Assembly (NCBI GenBank): GCA_045595365.1
Contig: JAZOAI010000038.1
Coordinates: 1-64,000, forward strand
Reading direction: 5' to 3'
Length of the DNA: 64,000 nt
DNA from: SIG480 sp045595365
GTDB taxonomy: Bacteria; Bacillota; Clostridia; Oscillospirales; JAAYXM01
Each line of letters starts with the position of its first letter. Within the stretch, counting starts at the first letter, position 1. Made by a program: the position numbers and the translations under genes. This document shows positions 24,075 through 33,652 of the stretch, in pieces. The notes under the pieces are model-generated. The model had not been told where the DNA came from. It ran no database searches and saw nothing but the letters and a program-made list of their open reading frames with translations.

Positions 24075-25160
24075 ATGTTTGAAAATCGTGTCTATAATTT
24101 CTCCGCAGGGCCTTCTATGCTTCCCGAGGCAGTTCTTTGCCGTGCAAGAGATGAAATGCTCAACTACAACGACTCGGGTATGTCCGTTATGGAGATGAGC
24201 CACCGCAGCAAGGTTTATGATGAGATTATAAAGGGCGCGGAAGCAAAGCTCCGCAAGCTTCTTAATATCCCCGAAAACTATAAGGTTCTCTTTTTACAGG
24301 GCGGCGCGTCGCTTCAGTTTGCATCAATCCCCTTAAACCTCTTAAAGACCGGCAAGGCGGATTACATAGTCACAGGTCAGTTCTCCGGCAACGCCGCAAA
24401 GGAAGCAAAGAAGTACGGCGAGATTAACGTTGTTTGTGACCTTAAGAGCGAAAACTATGCAAGAATCCCGTCTCAGGAGGAGCTGAAGCTCTCTCCCGAT
24501 GCTGACTATGTCCACATCTGTGCAAACAACACCATTTTCGGAACTCACTGGAACTACTTCCTCGATACAGGCAAAGTCCCGCTCGTTGCGGATATGTCCT
24601 CCTGCATCCTTTCAGAGGAGGTTGACGTTTCAAAATACGGCGTTATCTACGCAGGCGCACAGAAGAATATGGCTCCTGCAGGGCTTACCGTTGTTATCGT
24701 TCGCGATGACCTTCTCGGGAACGCTCGCGCGGATATCCCGACAGTTATGGATTATAAGGTCATGGCTGAGAAGGAGTCTATGTACAACACTCCCAGCACA
24801 TACCCCATCTATGTCTGCGGCCTTGTTCTTGACTGGATTGAGTCCCTCGGCGGAATCGCAGAGCTTGAGAAAATCAACCGTGCAAAAGCAAAGCTTCTCT
24901 ATGACTTCCTCGACGAAAGCCGCCTCTTTATCCCGCACGCAGAAAAGGGCTCTCGCTCTCTTATGAACGTCACCTTCAGAACGGGAGACGAGGAGCTTGA
25001 TGCAAAGTTTGTTAAAGAAGCGGGAGCAGAGGGCTTCCTCTCGATAAAGGGGCATCGCTCCGTTGGCGGTATGCGCGCATCCATCTACAACGCAATGCCT
25101 GTTGAGGGCGTTGAAAAGCTCGTCAAGTTTATGGGCGAGTTTGAAGCAAAAAATAAGTAG
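24075..25160 (+). CDS. serC: Phosphoserine aminotransferase
   Basis: PLP enzyme of serine synthesis that converts 3-phosphohydroxypyruvate to phosphoserine. The 361 residues begin NRVYNFSAGPSMLPEAVL and show LFLQGGASLQFA, HICANNTIFGT and the PLP-lysine region IYAGAQKNMAPAGLTVVIV (Lys in GAQKN). A C-terminal SIKGHRSVGGMRASIYNAMP closes the family pattern. GGAGG precedes the start. serA follows after 12 bases, giving the first two dedicated steps of serine synthesis in one unit; serB is not seen. Confidence 0.97.
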   Translation: MFENRVYNFSAGPSMLPEAVLCRARDEMLNYNDSGMSVMEMSHRSKVYDEIIKGAEAKLRKLLNIPENYKVLFLQGGASLQFASIPLNLLKTGKADYIVTGQFSGNAAKEAKKYGEINVVCDLKSENYARIPSQEELKLSPDADYVHICANNTIFGTHWNYFLDTGKVPLVADMSSCILSEEVDVSKYGVIYAGAQKNMAPAGLTVVIVRDDLLGNARADIPTVMDYKVMAEKESMYNTPSTYPIYVCGLVLDWIESLGGIAELEKINRAKAKLLYDFLDESRLFIPHAEKGSRSLMNVTFRTGDEELDAKFVKEAGAEGFLSIKGHRSVGGMRASIYNAMPVEGVEKLVKFMGEFEAKNK

Positions 25161-25172
25161 GAGGTTCCTTTT

Positions 25173-26339
25173 ATGTATAACGTAAAGCTGATGAACAAAA
25201 TTTCGTCAACCGGGCTTTCTCGGTTGCCGGCAGATAAATTCACCTGCGGGGCGGATCTTGAAAACCCTGTGGCTCTTCTTGTCCGCTCGGCTGACCTTCA
25301 TTCCGAAGAATTTAACCCCGAGCTTCTCTGCATCGCCCGTGCTGGAGCCGGAGTCAATAACATCCCTCTTGACCGTGCGGCAGAGGCGGGGGTTGTTGTT
25401 TTCAACACTCCTGGCGCTAACGCAAACGCAGTTAAGGAGCTTGTTCTCACGGGCCTTTTCCTCTCATCACGAAAGGTATATGAGGGAATTGAGTGGGCAA
25501 AGACCCTTAAGGACAGCGGCGATGAGGTCGGAAAGCTCGTCGAAAAGAGCAAGAGCCAGTTCGTCGGCCCTGAAATCCAGGGCAAGACTCTCGGCGTTAT
25601 CGGCCTTGGTGCTATCGGCGTTTTAGTTGCAAATGCTGCTGAAAAGCTCGGTATGACCGTTCTCGGATATGACCCATATCTCTCCGTTAATGCGGCATGG
25701 AGCGTTTCTCACAACATCCGCCACTGCACCGACATTAACGAGATTTATGAAAAGAGCGATTATATAACAATCCACGTTCCCGCTACACCGGAAACAACGG
25801 GCATGATAAACTCAGCCACAATCTCCGTTATGAAAGACGGCGTAAGAATCCTCAACTTCGCCCGTGGTACACTTGTCAACACCGACGACATCATCCGCGC
25901 TCTCGGCGATGGCAAGGTCGCAAAGTATGTCACTGACTTCCCGGATGCTGCGCTTATCGGCTGTGAAAACGTTGTTGCTCTTCCTCACCTTGGCGCATCA
26001 ACTCCTGAAAGCGAAGAAAACTGCGCTGTTATGGCAGTTGACGAGCTTAAGAACTACATTTTAAACGGCAACATCAAGAATTCCGTCAACTTCCCGACGG
26101 TATTTATGCCGAAAAATGCAGACTGCAGGCTTTGCGTTCTCCACAAGAACGTTCCGAACACCGTCAACAACATCACGGCCGAAATTTCAGCTGCAAAGCT
26201 TAATATTGCAAATATGCAGAACGCTTCAAAGCGCGACTGGGCATATACCGTAATTGATATTGACGGCGAGGTTTCTGAAGATATTGTGGCGAAGATTTCT
26301 TCTCTCCCGAACATTGTCCGCGCAAGACTTATAAAGTAA
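25173..26339 (+). CDS. serA: D-3-phosphoglycerate dehydrogenase
   Basis: NAD-dependent first step of serine synthesis. The 388 residues contain a D-2-hydroxyacid dehydrogenase core with the dinucleotide motif GVIGLGAIGVLVANAA, RGTLVNTDD with its arginine, and the catalytic histidine in ALPHLGAST. A C-terminal ACT domain (about 318-388, RLCVLHKNVPNTVNNITAEI) probably mediates serine feedback. The form is shorter than enzymes with an extra intervening domain. Confidence 0.95.
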   Translation: MYNVKLMNKISSTGLSRLPADKFTCGADLENPVALLVRSADLHSEEFNPELLCIARAGAGVNNIPLDRAAEAGVVVFNTPGANANAVKELVLTGLFLSSRKVYEGIEWAKTLKDSGDEVGKLVEKSKSQFVGPEIQGKTLGVIGLGAIGVLVANAAEKLGMTVLGYDPYLSVNAAWSVSHNIRHCTDINEIYEKSDYITIHVPATPETTGMINSATISVMKDGVRILNFARGTLVNTDDIIRALGDGKVAKYVTDFPDAALIGCENVVALPHLGASTPESEENCAVMAVDELKNYILNGNIKNSVNFPTVFMPKNADCRLCVLHKNVPNTVNNITAEISAAKLNIANMQNASKRDWAYTVIDIDGEVSEDIVAKISSLPNIVRARLIK

Positions 26340-26348
26340 GTTTTTGTT

Positions 26349-26390
26349 AAAAAATCCCACGTGCATAGCACGTGGGATTTTATATTTTTT
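26349..26390. terminator. Bidirectional terminator between serA and gmk
   Basis: AAAATCCCACGTGC pairs with GCACGTGGGATTTT across an ATA loop, with T-runs on both strands. It lies between the convergent ends of serA (plus) and gmk (minus). Confidence 0.9.
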
Positions 26391-26952
26391 ATTTTATCAG
26401 CACGGCGCCGCGTTTTGACGTTTCTTCGGCTAGAATTTTGCGGAGAGCTTCGAGCGTTTCTTCCATATCGTCGTTTACGAGAACATAGTCATAATTCTTT
26501 GACATTTCTTCTTCGTATTCATATCGCTTAAGCCGAAGCTCAATATCCTTTTCTCCTCGCCCGATAAGGCGCTGCCGAAGCTGCTCCTTGTTTTTCGGTT
26601 TTAAGTAGATTGCAACAACATCGCTCATCAGTTTTTTGAGGTTTAATGTTCCCTCAACGTCGATGTCTTTGATAAGAACTTTTCCCTCGCTTGTTTTTTC
26701 TTCGAGGATTTTTTTGCTTGTTCCGTAAAGATTGCCGTGAATCGGGCAATACTCGAGCATTTCACCGCGGGAGAGCATACCTTCAAACTCATCCTTTGAA
26801 ACAAAGATGTAGGGCCTGCCCTGTTCCTCACCCGGGCGCATTGAGCGCGTTGACACGGTTGGCATAAGGGTAAGGTTATTATATTCTTCAAGGAGTTCGT
26901 TAATTATCGTGTTTTTCCCGACCCCTGCACTTCCTGACATTATGATAAGCAT
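26389..26952 (-). CDS. gmk: Guanylate kinase
   Basis: Phosphorylates GMP to GDP. The 187 residues start MLIIMSGSAGVGKNTIINELL (P-loop GSAGVGKNT), followed by STRSMRPGEEQGRPYIFVS, which is the GMP-binding S-T-R-x-x-R-x-G-E segment, and the lid region QRLIGRGEKD. The P-loop has Asn where Ser/Thr is more frequent. It lies 19 bases after metF on the minus strand; the two probably share a transcript. Confidence 0.93.
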   Translation of the reverse strand: MLIIMSGSAGVGKNTIINELLEEYNNLTLMPTVSTRSMRPGEEQGRPYIFVSKDEFEGMLSRGEMLEYCPIHGNLYGTSKKILEEKTSEGKVLIKDIDVEGTLNLKKLMSDVVAIYLKPKNKEQLRQRLIGRGEKDIELRLKRYEYEEEMSKNYDYVLVNDDMEETLEALRKILAEETSKRGAVLIK

Positions 26953-26971
26953 ATATACACCTCAAAAATTT

Positions 26972-27835
26972 TTATCTTCCGAGCTTTTTTGAAACTGCAG
27001 AATAGATTTTTCTTGCAATATCGGGATTGTTCATCGTATAGAGATGTATCCCGCGGACTCCGTTATCTAGAAGATCCGAAATCTGAGCTGCGGCAAACTC
27101 AATGCCTGCTTCATACAGGGAGTCTGCATCGTTTTCGTACTTCTGCATCATCTTTGCAAGCTCCGGCGGGATTGACGCGCCGCAGGTTGTGACCATTCTC
27201 TCTATCTGGCGCTTGTTCGTGACCGGCATAATCCCCGCCTCTATCGGGACATCTATCCCCGCAAGGCGAACGCGGTCGAGAAAATCGTAAAAATACTTAT
27301 TTGAGAAAAAGAGCTGGGAAACGAGATGGGAAACTCCGTTTTCTATCTTGTATTTAAGATTGAGAACATCGGTTACAATGTCGGGAGCTTCGGGATGACC
27401 CTCGGGATAACACCCTCCCGAAACATAAAAACCGCGTTCTGAAACAAACTTCGCAAGGTCGGAAGCGTACATAAAGTCATACTTTCTCTCCCCGTCTGCG
27501 GGAATATCTCCTCGCAGAGCAAGAATGTTTTCGATGCCGTAACCCGAAAGAGACGCAACCGTTTTTTCCATTTCATCGCGCGTCTGAGAAACGCAGGTAA
27601 GATGCATAAGCGGTTCGATTTGAAATCGTTTTTTTACCTCGACGGCAAGAAGCGCCGTTGCGCTCGTTGCGGAAGATCCGCCTGCGCCGTATGTAACGCT
27701 GATGAAATCAGGGCGCAATTCTGCCATTTCGCCGAGCTTTTCATAAAGCGCTTCTATCGTTCCTTCCTTTTTTGGAGGGAAAATTTCAAGTGAAAACACA
27801 GGGCGTTTTTCACTGAACATCGATGAAATTTTCAT
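26972..27835 (-). CDS. metF: 5,10-methylenetetrahydrofolate reductase
   Basis: Flavoprotein TIM barrel that makes 5-methyl-THF for methionine synthesis or acetogenesis-type C1 flow. It has SLEIFPPKKEGT (catalytic Glu), ISVTYGAGGSS, MHLTCVSQTRDE, ALRGDIP and SQLFFSNKYFYDF. I prefer the ATG at 27835 over the TTG at 27850 because of the GGTGAAG upstream; this gives 287 residues. No MetV-like partner lies beside it. It has its own promoter in the divergent region shared with the phosphoglycerate mutase gene. Confidence 0.95.
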   Translation of the reverse strand: MKISSMFSEKRPVFSLEIFPPKKEGTIEALYEKLGEMAELRPDFISVTYGAGGSSATSATALLAVEVKKRFQIEPLMHLTCVSQTRDEMEKTVASLSGYGIENILALRGDIPADGERKYDFMYASDLAKFVSERGFYVSGGCYPEGHPEAPDIVTDVLNLKYKIENGVSHLVSQLFFSNKYFYDFLDRVRLAGIDVPIEAGIMPVTNKRQIERMVTTCGASIPPELAKMMQKYENDADSLYEAGIEFAAAQISDLLDNGVRGIHLYTMNNPDIARKIYSAVSKKLGR

Positions 27836-27866
27836 TATCTTCACCGCCAAAATAATTCTTGTATTA

Positions 27867-27895
27867 ATAATACATTATTCTTTGTCTTAAATCAA
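27867..27895 (-). promoter_or_regulatory. Promoter of metF-gmk
   Basis: Read on the minus strand: TTGATT (27890-27895), 17-base spacer and TATTAT (27867-27872), 31 bases before the metF start. Confidence 0.65.
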
Positions 27896-27904
27896 GTAAA
27901 ACCG

Positions 27905-27933
27905 TTGATTTTTCTACACTTAAATGTTATAAT
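27905..27933 (+). promoter_or_regulatory. Promoter of the phosphoglycerate mutase gene
   Basis: TTGATT (27905-27910), 17-base spacer and TATAAT (27928-27933), about 57 bases before the start codon. The divergent metF promoter lies 10 bases away. Confidence 0.75.
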
Positions 27934-27990
27934 TACACATATTGTTATGTTGGGAAGTTATGTATACTTTATCCTCGGAGGTTTTTGAAT

Positions 27991-29211
27991 ATGAAATATT
28001 TTGTTATGCTCGGCGACGGTATGGCAGACCGCCCCGTGCCCGAGCTTTCAGGGAAAACACCGCTTTCTGCGGCAAATAAACCGAATATGGACTTTATCTC
28101 GAAAAACGGAGAGCTGGGAATGACAAACACTCTCTTTAGCGGCATGCCGACAGGGAGCGATATTGCAAATCTCTGCGTTTTCGGGTATGACCCGAAGAAG
28201 TTCTACACAGGCAGAAGCCCGATTGAGGCTCTCGGCCTCGACATTCCGCTAAATGCTGACGATACTGTCTTCCGCCTCAATCTCGTCAGCATTTCAACTG
28301 ACGGCGATTTTGAGAGCAAAACGATGCTTGACCACAGCTCGGACAAGATTACAAACGAAGAAGCTTATGAGCTTTTGGATGCGCTTAAAGAGCGCTTTGC
28401 TTCCGAAAGCCGGAAGTTCCACCGCGGCGTCAGCTACCGCCACATAATGATATGGAGCGGGATTGACTATAACTACACCATGATGCCGCCGCACGATATT
28501 CTCGGCAAGTGCATCCGTGATTATCTCCCCGGCGGGCCGTATGGTGAAGAGGTTCTTTCAATGATGCGTGAAAGCTATGACATCCTTATGGCGCACCCCG
28601 TCAACATCTCAAGAATGGAGCGCGGGCTTCTCCCGGCAAACTGCCTGTGGCTCTGGGGCGAGGGCACAAAGCCTGCACTTTCAAGCTTTTCTGAACAGCA
28701 CGGCATCTCGGGTGCTGTTGTCACCGCCGTTCCGCTCATTATGGGGCTTGCGCGCGGGATAGGGCTTTCCACATACGAGGTTGATGGCGCAACAGGGGAT
28801 TACTACACAAATTACAAGGGCAAGGCTTCCGCCTCAATCAGGGCGTTCCGTGACGGCGCTGACTTTGTTTTCACTCACGTCGAAGCTCCTGACGAATGCG
28901 GCCATGACGGCGATGTTGACCTCAAGGTCAAGTCCATTGAGCGCATTGATGCGGATATCCTCGGCCCGGTCAAGGAATATCTCGACTCAACCGGCGAGGA
29001 GTACAGAATTCTCCTTATGCCCGACCACCCGACTCCCATTGAGGCGCGGACTCACGTTATCGAGCCTGTCCCGTATGTAATATACGGCAGCGGGATTGAT
29101 GAAAAGAGCGGCCGCCCGTACGACGAAGAAAACGGAAGCTTAAGCGGAAGAGTTATTCCTCTTGCGTATAACATTATGAATCGTTTTATAAGCGGAAAGG
29201 AAGTAGAATAA
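27991..29211 (+). CDS. Archaeal-type cofactor-independent phosphoglycerate mutase (or homoserine kinase-like paralogue)
   Basis: Alkaline-phosphatase-superfamily protein of 406 residues. The start MKYFVMLGDGMADRPVPELSG has the metal-binding DGMAD. PTGSDIANLCVFGYDP carries the nucleophile serine, and HVEAPDECGHDGDVDLKVKSIERID and MPDHPTPIEARTH supply the remaining metal ligands. This is the ApgM form. One branch of this family has been proposed to act as homoserine kinase, so the substrate is not certain; the surrounding serine and folate genes do not decide it. The ATG at 27991 follows GGAGG by nine bases. Confidence 0.87.
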   Translation: MKYFVMLGDGMADRPVPELSGKTPLSAANKPNMDFISKNGELGMTNTLFSGMPTGSDIANLCVFGYDPKKFYTGRSPIEALGLDIPLNADDTVFRLNLVSISTDGDFESKTMLDHSSDKITNEEAYELLDALKERFASESRKFHRGVSYRHIMIWSGIDYNYTMMPPHDILGKCIRDYLPGGPYGEEVLSMMRESYDILMAHPVNISRMERGLLPANCLWLWGEGTKPALSSFSEQHGISGAVVTAVPLIMGLARGIGLSTYEVDGATGDYYTNYKGKASASIRAFRDGADFVFTHVEAPDECGHDGDVDLKVKSIERIDADILGPVKEYLDSTGEEYRILLMPDHPTPIEARTHVIEPVPYVIYGSGIDEKSGRPYDEENGSLSGRVIPLAYNIMNRFISGKEVE

Positions 29212-29212
29212 T

Positions 29213-30649
29213 ATGGCAAACGATAAGAAGGTTGAACAGATTACCGATATGGAGGTTGACTTTGCCCAGTGGTTTACCGATGTATGCCGCAAAGCACAGC
29301 TCATTGACTACTCCTCTATCAGGGGCGTGTTCATTTATCGCCCCTACGGCTATGCAATATGGGAAAATATACAGCGCATCATGGATGCGGAGTTCAAAAA
29401 GCAGGGTGTTGAGAACGTCTATATGCCCCTTCTCATCCCCGAATCTCTTCTCCAGAAAGAAAAGGACCACGTTGAGGGCTTCGCCCCCGAATGTGCCTGG
29501 GTTACAATGGGCGGCGGAGAGAAGCTTGAAGAGAAATATGCCATCCGCCCCACCTCGGAGACCGTTTTCTGCGAGCATTTTGCAAACGCCCTGCAGTCTC
29601 ACCGCGACCTCCCGATGAAGTATAATCAGTGGTGCAGCGTTCTGCGTTGGGAGAAAACCTCTCGCCCATTCCTCCGCCACCGTGAATTTCTCTGGCAGGA
29701 GGGGCATACCATCCACGCCACAGCAGAAGAGGCAGAAGCGTTTACCCAGACTATGCTCAATGTTTATGCGGACTTCTGCGAGAATGTTCTCGCTATGCCG
29801 GTTACACGCGGCCAGAAGACCGAAAAGGAAAAATTCAACGGAGCTGAAGCAACCTACACCATTGAATGTATGATGCACGACCGCAAGGCTTTGCAGGCAG
29901 GAACCTCTCACTACTTCGGAGACGGCTTTGCAAAAGCATTTGAAATTCAGTTTACCGACAAAAACAACAAGCTTTCCCACCCGCACCAGACATCCTGGGG
30001 CGTTTCCACCCGTCTTATCGGCGGTATCATTATGACTCACGGCGACAACAACGGCCTTGTTCTCCCGCCGAAGATTGCGCCGATTCAGGCTGTCATCATC
30101 CCGATTGCTGCACACAAGGGCGGGGTTCTTGAGGCGGCAGACGAGCTTCTTAACACTCTTAAAAATGCCGGCATCCGCACAAAGTGCGACACATCCGACA
30201 ACTCTGCAGGCTGGAAGTTTGCGGAATACGAAATGAAGGGCGTGCCCGTCAGAATAGAGCTTGGTCCGCGTGACCTTGAAGCCGGGCAGTGCGTAATCGT
30301 CTCGAGAGTTACGCGCGAGAAGAAGATAGTTGCTCTTGCTAATATAGTCAATGAGGTCAACAAGGCTCTCGAGGAGGTCCACACCGCGCTCTTTGAGAAA
30401 GCGCTTCGCAACCGCGAGGAGAATACCTACACTGCAACTACGTTTGACGAATTGAAGGAAATTGCAAAAACAAAAACCGGTTTTGTAAAAACTATGTGGT
30501 GCGGCGACCTTGACTGCGAGCTTAAGGTCAAGGAGAAAGCCGGAATGACCTCTCGCTGCATGCCGTTTGACCAGGAGCAGATTTCTGACGTATGCCCCAT
30601 TTGCGGTAAGCCCGCAAAGCATATGATTTACTGGGGCGTTGCATATTAA
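29213..30649 (+). CDS. proS: Prolyl-tRNA synthetase, short (archaeal/eukaryotic-type) form
   Basis: Class II synthetase of 478 residues. FAQWFTDVCRKAQLIDYSS is at the N-terminus, motif 2 lies around QWCSVLRWEKTSRPFLRHREFLWQEGHT, and SHYFGDGFAKAFEIQF with TSWGVSTRLIGGIIM is near motif 3. No editing (INS) insertion is present between motifs 2 and 3, which marks the archaeal-type enzyme. A C-terminal zinc-like CGDLDCE...CPICG pattern ends the protein. It begins 1 base after the mutase gene. Confidence 0.95.
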   Translation: MANDKKVEQITDMEVDFAQWFTDVCRKAQLIDYSSIRGVFIYRPYGYAIWENIQRIMDAEFKKQGVENVYMPLLIPESLLQKEKDHVEGFAPECAWVTMGGGEKLEEKYAIRPTSETVFCEHFANALQSHRDLPMKYNQWCSVLRWEKTSRPFLRHREFLWQEGHTIHATAEEAEAFTQTMLNVYADFCENVLAMPVTRGQKTEKEKFNGAEATYTIECMMHDRKALQAGTSHYFGDGFAKAFEIQFTDKNNKLSHPHQTSWGVSTRLIGGIIMTHGDNNGLVLPPKIAPIQAVIIPIAAHKGGVLEAADELLNTLKNAGIRTKCDTSDNSAGWKFAEYEMKGVPVRIELGPRDLEAGQCVIVSRVTREKKIVALANIVNEVNKALEEVHTALFEKALRNREENTYTATTFDELKEIAKTKTGFVKTMWCGDLDCELKVKEKAGMTSRCMPFDQEQISDVCPICGKPAKHMIYWGVAY

Positions 30650-30684
30650 AATGCAGAGTTCGGAATGCAGAATGCAGAATTATA
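30650..30684 (+). repeat. Short direct repeats in the proS-argS spacer
   Basis: ATGCAGA occurs three times (with GTTCGGA and GAATT between) in about 32 bases. Such simple spacer repeats look like slippage products and have no visible function. Confidence 0.4.
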
Positions 30685-30707
30685 AAAACTATTAAGGAGT
30701 TTTTCCT

Positions 30708-32474
30708 ATGTCTACATTAAAGAACAGGCTTTCGGAGATTGTCACCGCGGCGTTTTGCGATGCGGGGTATGACGCGTCTCTCGGCGTTGTCACCTTCTCT
30801 GACCGCCCTGACCTTGCACAGTTTCAGTGTAACGGCGCGCTTACGGGCGCAAAGCTTCACAAAAAAAGCCCGATGATGATTGCAAACGACGTTGTCGCCC
30901 GCCTTTCATCAAACGAAATTTTTAAAAGCGTTTCCGTTGCGCCGCCGGGGTTTATAAACATAATCCTTTCCGATGAATTCATCGCGGAACAGGCGAAAAA
31001 TATGGAAGCAAGCGAGAGGCTCTCACTCCCTGTTATGGATGAGAAAACAATAATTGTTGACTACGGCGGCCCGAACGTTGCAAAGCCTTTGCATGTCGGC
31101 CACCTTCGCGCGGCAATTATCGGCGAAACCTTAAAGCGCCTTGCGCGTTTTCTCGGCCACAAGGTCATCGGCGACGTTCACCTTGGTGACTGGGGGCTTC
31201 AGATGGGGCTTATCATCGCCGAGCTTGAAAGAGTTTCGCCCGAGCTACCGTACTTTGACGAAAATATCACCGACGGATATCCGGAAGAGTCCCCCGTCAC
31301 GATTGACGACCTCTCAAAGCTTTATCCCGAGGCGAGCGCCCGCTCAAAGTCTGATGAGGACTTCCGCGCACGCGCTATGCGCGCGACCTTCGATTTGCAG
31401 AACGGCCGCCCGGGCTATGTGGCTCTCTGGAAAAAGTTTCTTGAGGTTTCTGTCGCTGACCTTAAACGCAGCTACGCGCGCCTTGGCGTTGATTTTGACA
31501 TGTGGCTCGGGGAAAGCGATGCTGATCCGTATGTTCCCGGTCTTTTAAAAACTCTTGATGAAAAAAAGCTTACATACTTAAGTGACGGCGCGCTGATTGC
31601 CGATGTTGCAGAGGAAGCCGACGATGAGCCTGTTCCTCCGATTATCATAAGCAAGTCTGACGGCTCGATGCTCTATGCAACAACTGACCTTGCGACAATC
31701 ATTCAGAGAAGACGCGATTTTGACCCTGACGAAATCTGGTATGTCGTTGACAGCCGCCAGTCTATGCACTTCAAGCAGGTCTTCCGCCTTGCTAAGCGCG
31801 CAGAGCTTGTTAAGGATGGAACCGAGCTTTATCACGTAGGCTTCGGAACGATGAACGGAAGCGACGGAAAGCCGTATAAGACCCGCGAGGGCGGCGTTAT
31901 GAGCCTTTCCGTTCTCATAAACAGCGCAAAAGACGCCGCACGCGAACGTATCGACGCATCCGAAACGGCAAAGAAGCTCCCCGAGGCGGAACGCGAAGCC
32001 ATCGCGGAGAAGGTCGGCATTGCGGCGATAAAGTTTGGTGATCTCATAAATCACCGCTCACGCGATTATATTTTTGACCTTGACCGCTTCCTTGCAACAG
32101 AAGGAAAAACGGGGCCGTATCTGCAGTATACGGTCGTCAGAATTTCCTCGCTTCTTTCAAAAGCCGGGGAACAGGGCGCACTCCCGGGCGCTATCCTTCC
32201 GCCGAAGAGCGACACCGAGCGCGAGCTTTTAATCAAGCTCTTCTCCGTCGGCGATGTTCTCCTTCGCGCGTTTGACGAAAAGGCGCCGAGCGCAATATGC
32301 GAGGTTATGTTTGACATAGCAGGCCTTTTCAACAGGTTCTATTTTGAAAACAAGATTCTCGCAAACGAGGATGAGGCCGAGCGCGGCTCGTGGCTCTCAA
32401 TAATTGAGCTTGTCCGCAGAATGCTTCTCACTCTTCTCGATATCTTCTCAACAGAAGTCCCACCGATAATGTAA
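30708..32474 (+). CDS. argS: Arginyl-tRNA synthetase
   Basis: Class I synthetase of 588 residues. An Arg-specific N-terminal domain is followed by YGGPNVAKPLHVGHLRAAIIGE, with HVGH as the HIGH motif. DVHLGDWGLQMGLII comes next, and GTMNGSDGKPYKTREGGVM stands where KMSKS would be; the absence of a clear KMSKS is common in ArgS. The C-terminal anticodon domain includes LHRAFDEKAPSAICEVMFDIAGLFNRFY-like sequence. AAGGAG precedes the ATG, and a terminator follows. Confidence 0.96.
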   Translation: MSTLKNRLSEIVTAAFCDAGYDASLGVVTFSDRPDLAQFQCNGALTGAKLHKKSPMMIANDVVARLSSNEIFKSVSVAPPGFINIILSDEFIAEQAKNMEASERLSLPVMDEKTIIVDYGGPNVAKPLHVGHLRAAIIGETLKRLARFLGHKVIGDVHLGDWGLQMGLIIAELERVSPELPYFDENITDGYPEESPVTIDDLSKLYPEASARSKSDEDFRARAMRATFDLQNGRPGYVALWKKFLEVSVADLKRSYARLGVDFDMWLGESDADPYVPGLLKTLDEKKLTYLSDGALIADVAEEADDEPVPPIIISKSDGSMLYATTDLATIIQRRRDFDPDEIWYVVDSRQSMHFKQVFRLAKRAELVKDGTELYHVGFGTMNGSDGKPYKTREGGVMSLSVLINSAKDAARERIDASETAKKLPEAEREAIAEKVGIAAIKFGDLINHRSRDYIFDLDRFLATEGKTGPYLQYTVVRISSLLSKAGEQGALPGAILPPKSDTERELLIKLFSVGDVLLRAFDEKAPSAICEVMFDIAGLFNRFYFENKILANEDEAERGSWLSIIELVRRMLLTLLDIFSTEVPPIM

Positions 32475-32522
32475 TTTTGGGTTGTATAATTTTTTTAATT
32501 GAAAATTTTTGCTTTCAAATTT

Positions 32523-32558
32523 TGCGATGTCCGAAAACTTCGGGCATCGCATTTTTTT
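32523..32558 (+). terminator. Terminator of argS
   Basis: TGCGATG-T-CCGAA pairs with TTCGG-G-CATCGCA across an AAC loop and is followed by TTTTTTT. Confidence 0.9.
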
Positions 32559-32648
32559 ACAAGGAAGCTCTCGCTTATTTTTCCGCTTTGCCCAAAATAT
32601 CCGATGAAATATGGCGCATATTAAAAAAGAAAGGAGGCGAAAATATTT

Positions 32649-33647
32649 TTGAAGATGAAAATTTTTAAAAATTCATCAAAGATTTTTGCCGCTATTATAA
32701 TATCTCTCTCCATTATAATAACGGCAAGCGCGGCAGATTCTCTTGTTCCCCTGGGGCACACCACGGGAATCAAAATTTCATCAAGCGGCGCGCTCGTTGT
32801 AGGGTATTCCGACAGCGTTTCCCCGAACCCCTGCAAGGCGGCAGGGATTGCACCCGGCGATATTATCAGAAAAGTAGGCGATATGGAAATTTCTTCTAAT
32901 GCAGATCTTGTAAAAGCAGTCTCTGAGAGCGGAGGAAAACCCCTCACTTTTGAGTATGTCCGAAACGGAAAAACTCATACCTGCACAGTAGAGCCGAAGC
33001 CGTGTGACGGCGGTGAATATGCCGTCGGCATATGGGTCCGCGACTCTATCGCAGGGATAGGAACGCTAACCTATTTTGACCCGGAGACAAACACCTACGG
33101 CGCACTCGGCCACGGAATTTCAGACAACGAGACAAACACGCTTCTTCCGCTCCAGAACGGAAGTCTGCTTCCGTCAAAGGTGCAGAGCGTAACAAAGGGA
33201 AAGCCCGGGCATCCGGGTGAGCTTGTCGGCATATTTGACATTGACCGCACATTTGCAGATATATCAAAAAACACCGAGGGCGGAATTTTCGGAAAAATAA
33301 CTGATGCGACATCTATTCAAAAAGGTGCAGCTCTCCCGCTCGCAAAGAGAAATGAGATTCACCGTGGGCCTGCAAAGATTCTCTCAAACGTCGAGGGCGA
33401 TGAAGTTAAAGAATATGACATTGAAATAACCGCAATTTATTTTGACGGCGAAAAAACAAAAAATATGCTCATCCGAGCGACTGACCCCGAGCTTCTCGCA
33501 AAAACGGGCGGAATAGTATGCGGAATGAGTGGTTCGCCCATAATTCAGGATGGCAAGCTCGTCGGTGCGGTAACGCACGTTCTCGTTAACGACCCAACGA
33601 AGGGTTATGCGATATTTATTGATAATATGTTAGACATGGCAGGATAA
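32649..33647 (+). CDS. spoIVB: SpoIVB-like S55 serine peptidase with PDZ domain
   Basis: SpoIVB is the forespore signal protease that triggers pro-sigma-K processing. The 332 residues have an N-terminal membrane anchor or signal (about 9-29), a PDZ domain (about 60-115, AGIAPGDIIRKVGDMEI) and the S55 peptidase domain. Catalytic candidates are H155 in GALGHGISD and the serine of GMSGSPIIQDGKLVGAVTH (about 294-296). It is somewhat shorter than the Bacillus protein. The start is TTG at 32649 with AGGAGG 11 bases upstream; an ATG at 32655 is possible. Unlike the usual arrangement, spo0A is not next to it but 7 kb away on the other strand. Confidence 0.93.
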   Translation: MKMKIFKNSSKIFAAIIISLSIIITASAADSLVPLGHTTGIKISSSGALVVGYSDSVSPNPCKAAGIAPGDIIRKVGDMEISSNADLVKAVSESGGKPLTFEYVRNGKTHTCTVEPKPCDGGEYAVGIWVRDSIAGIGTLTYFDPETNTYGALGHGISDNETNTLLPLQNGSLLPSKVQSVTKGKPGHPGELVGIFDIDRTFADISKNTEGGIFGKITDATSIQKGAALPLAKRNEIHRGPAKILSNVEGDEVKEYDIEITAIYFDGEKTKNMLIRATDPELLAKTGGIVCGMSGSPIIQDGKLVGAVTHVLVNDPTKGYAIFIDNMLDMAG

Positions 33648-33652
33648 CGATA

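Noticed and set aside
29186..30622. 478-residue minus-strand ORF opposite proS
   Set aside because: It mirrors proS over its whole length, and the product shows no domain; proS motifs are unambiguous on the plus strand.
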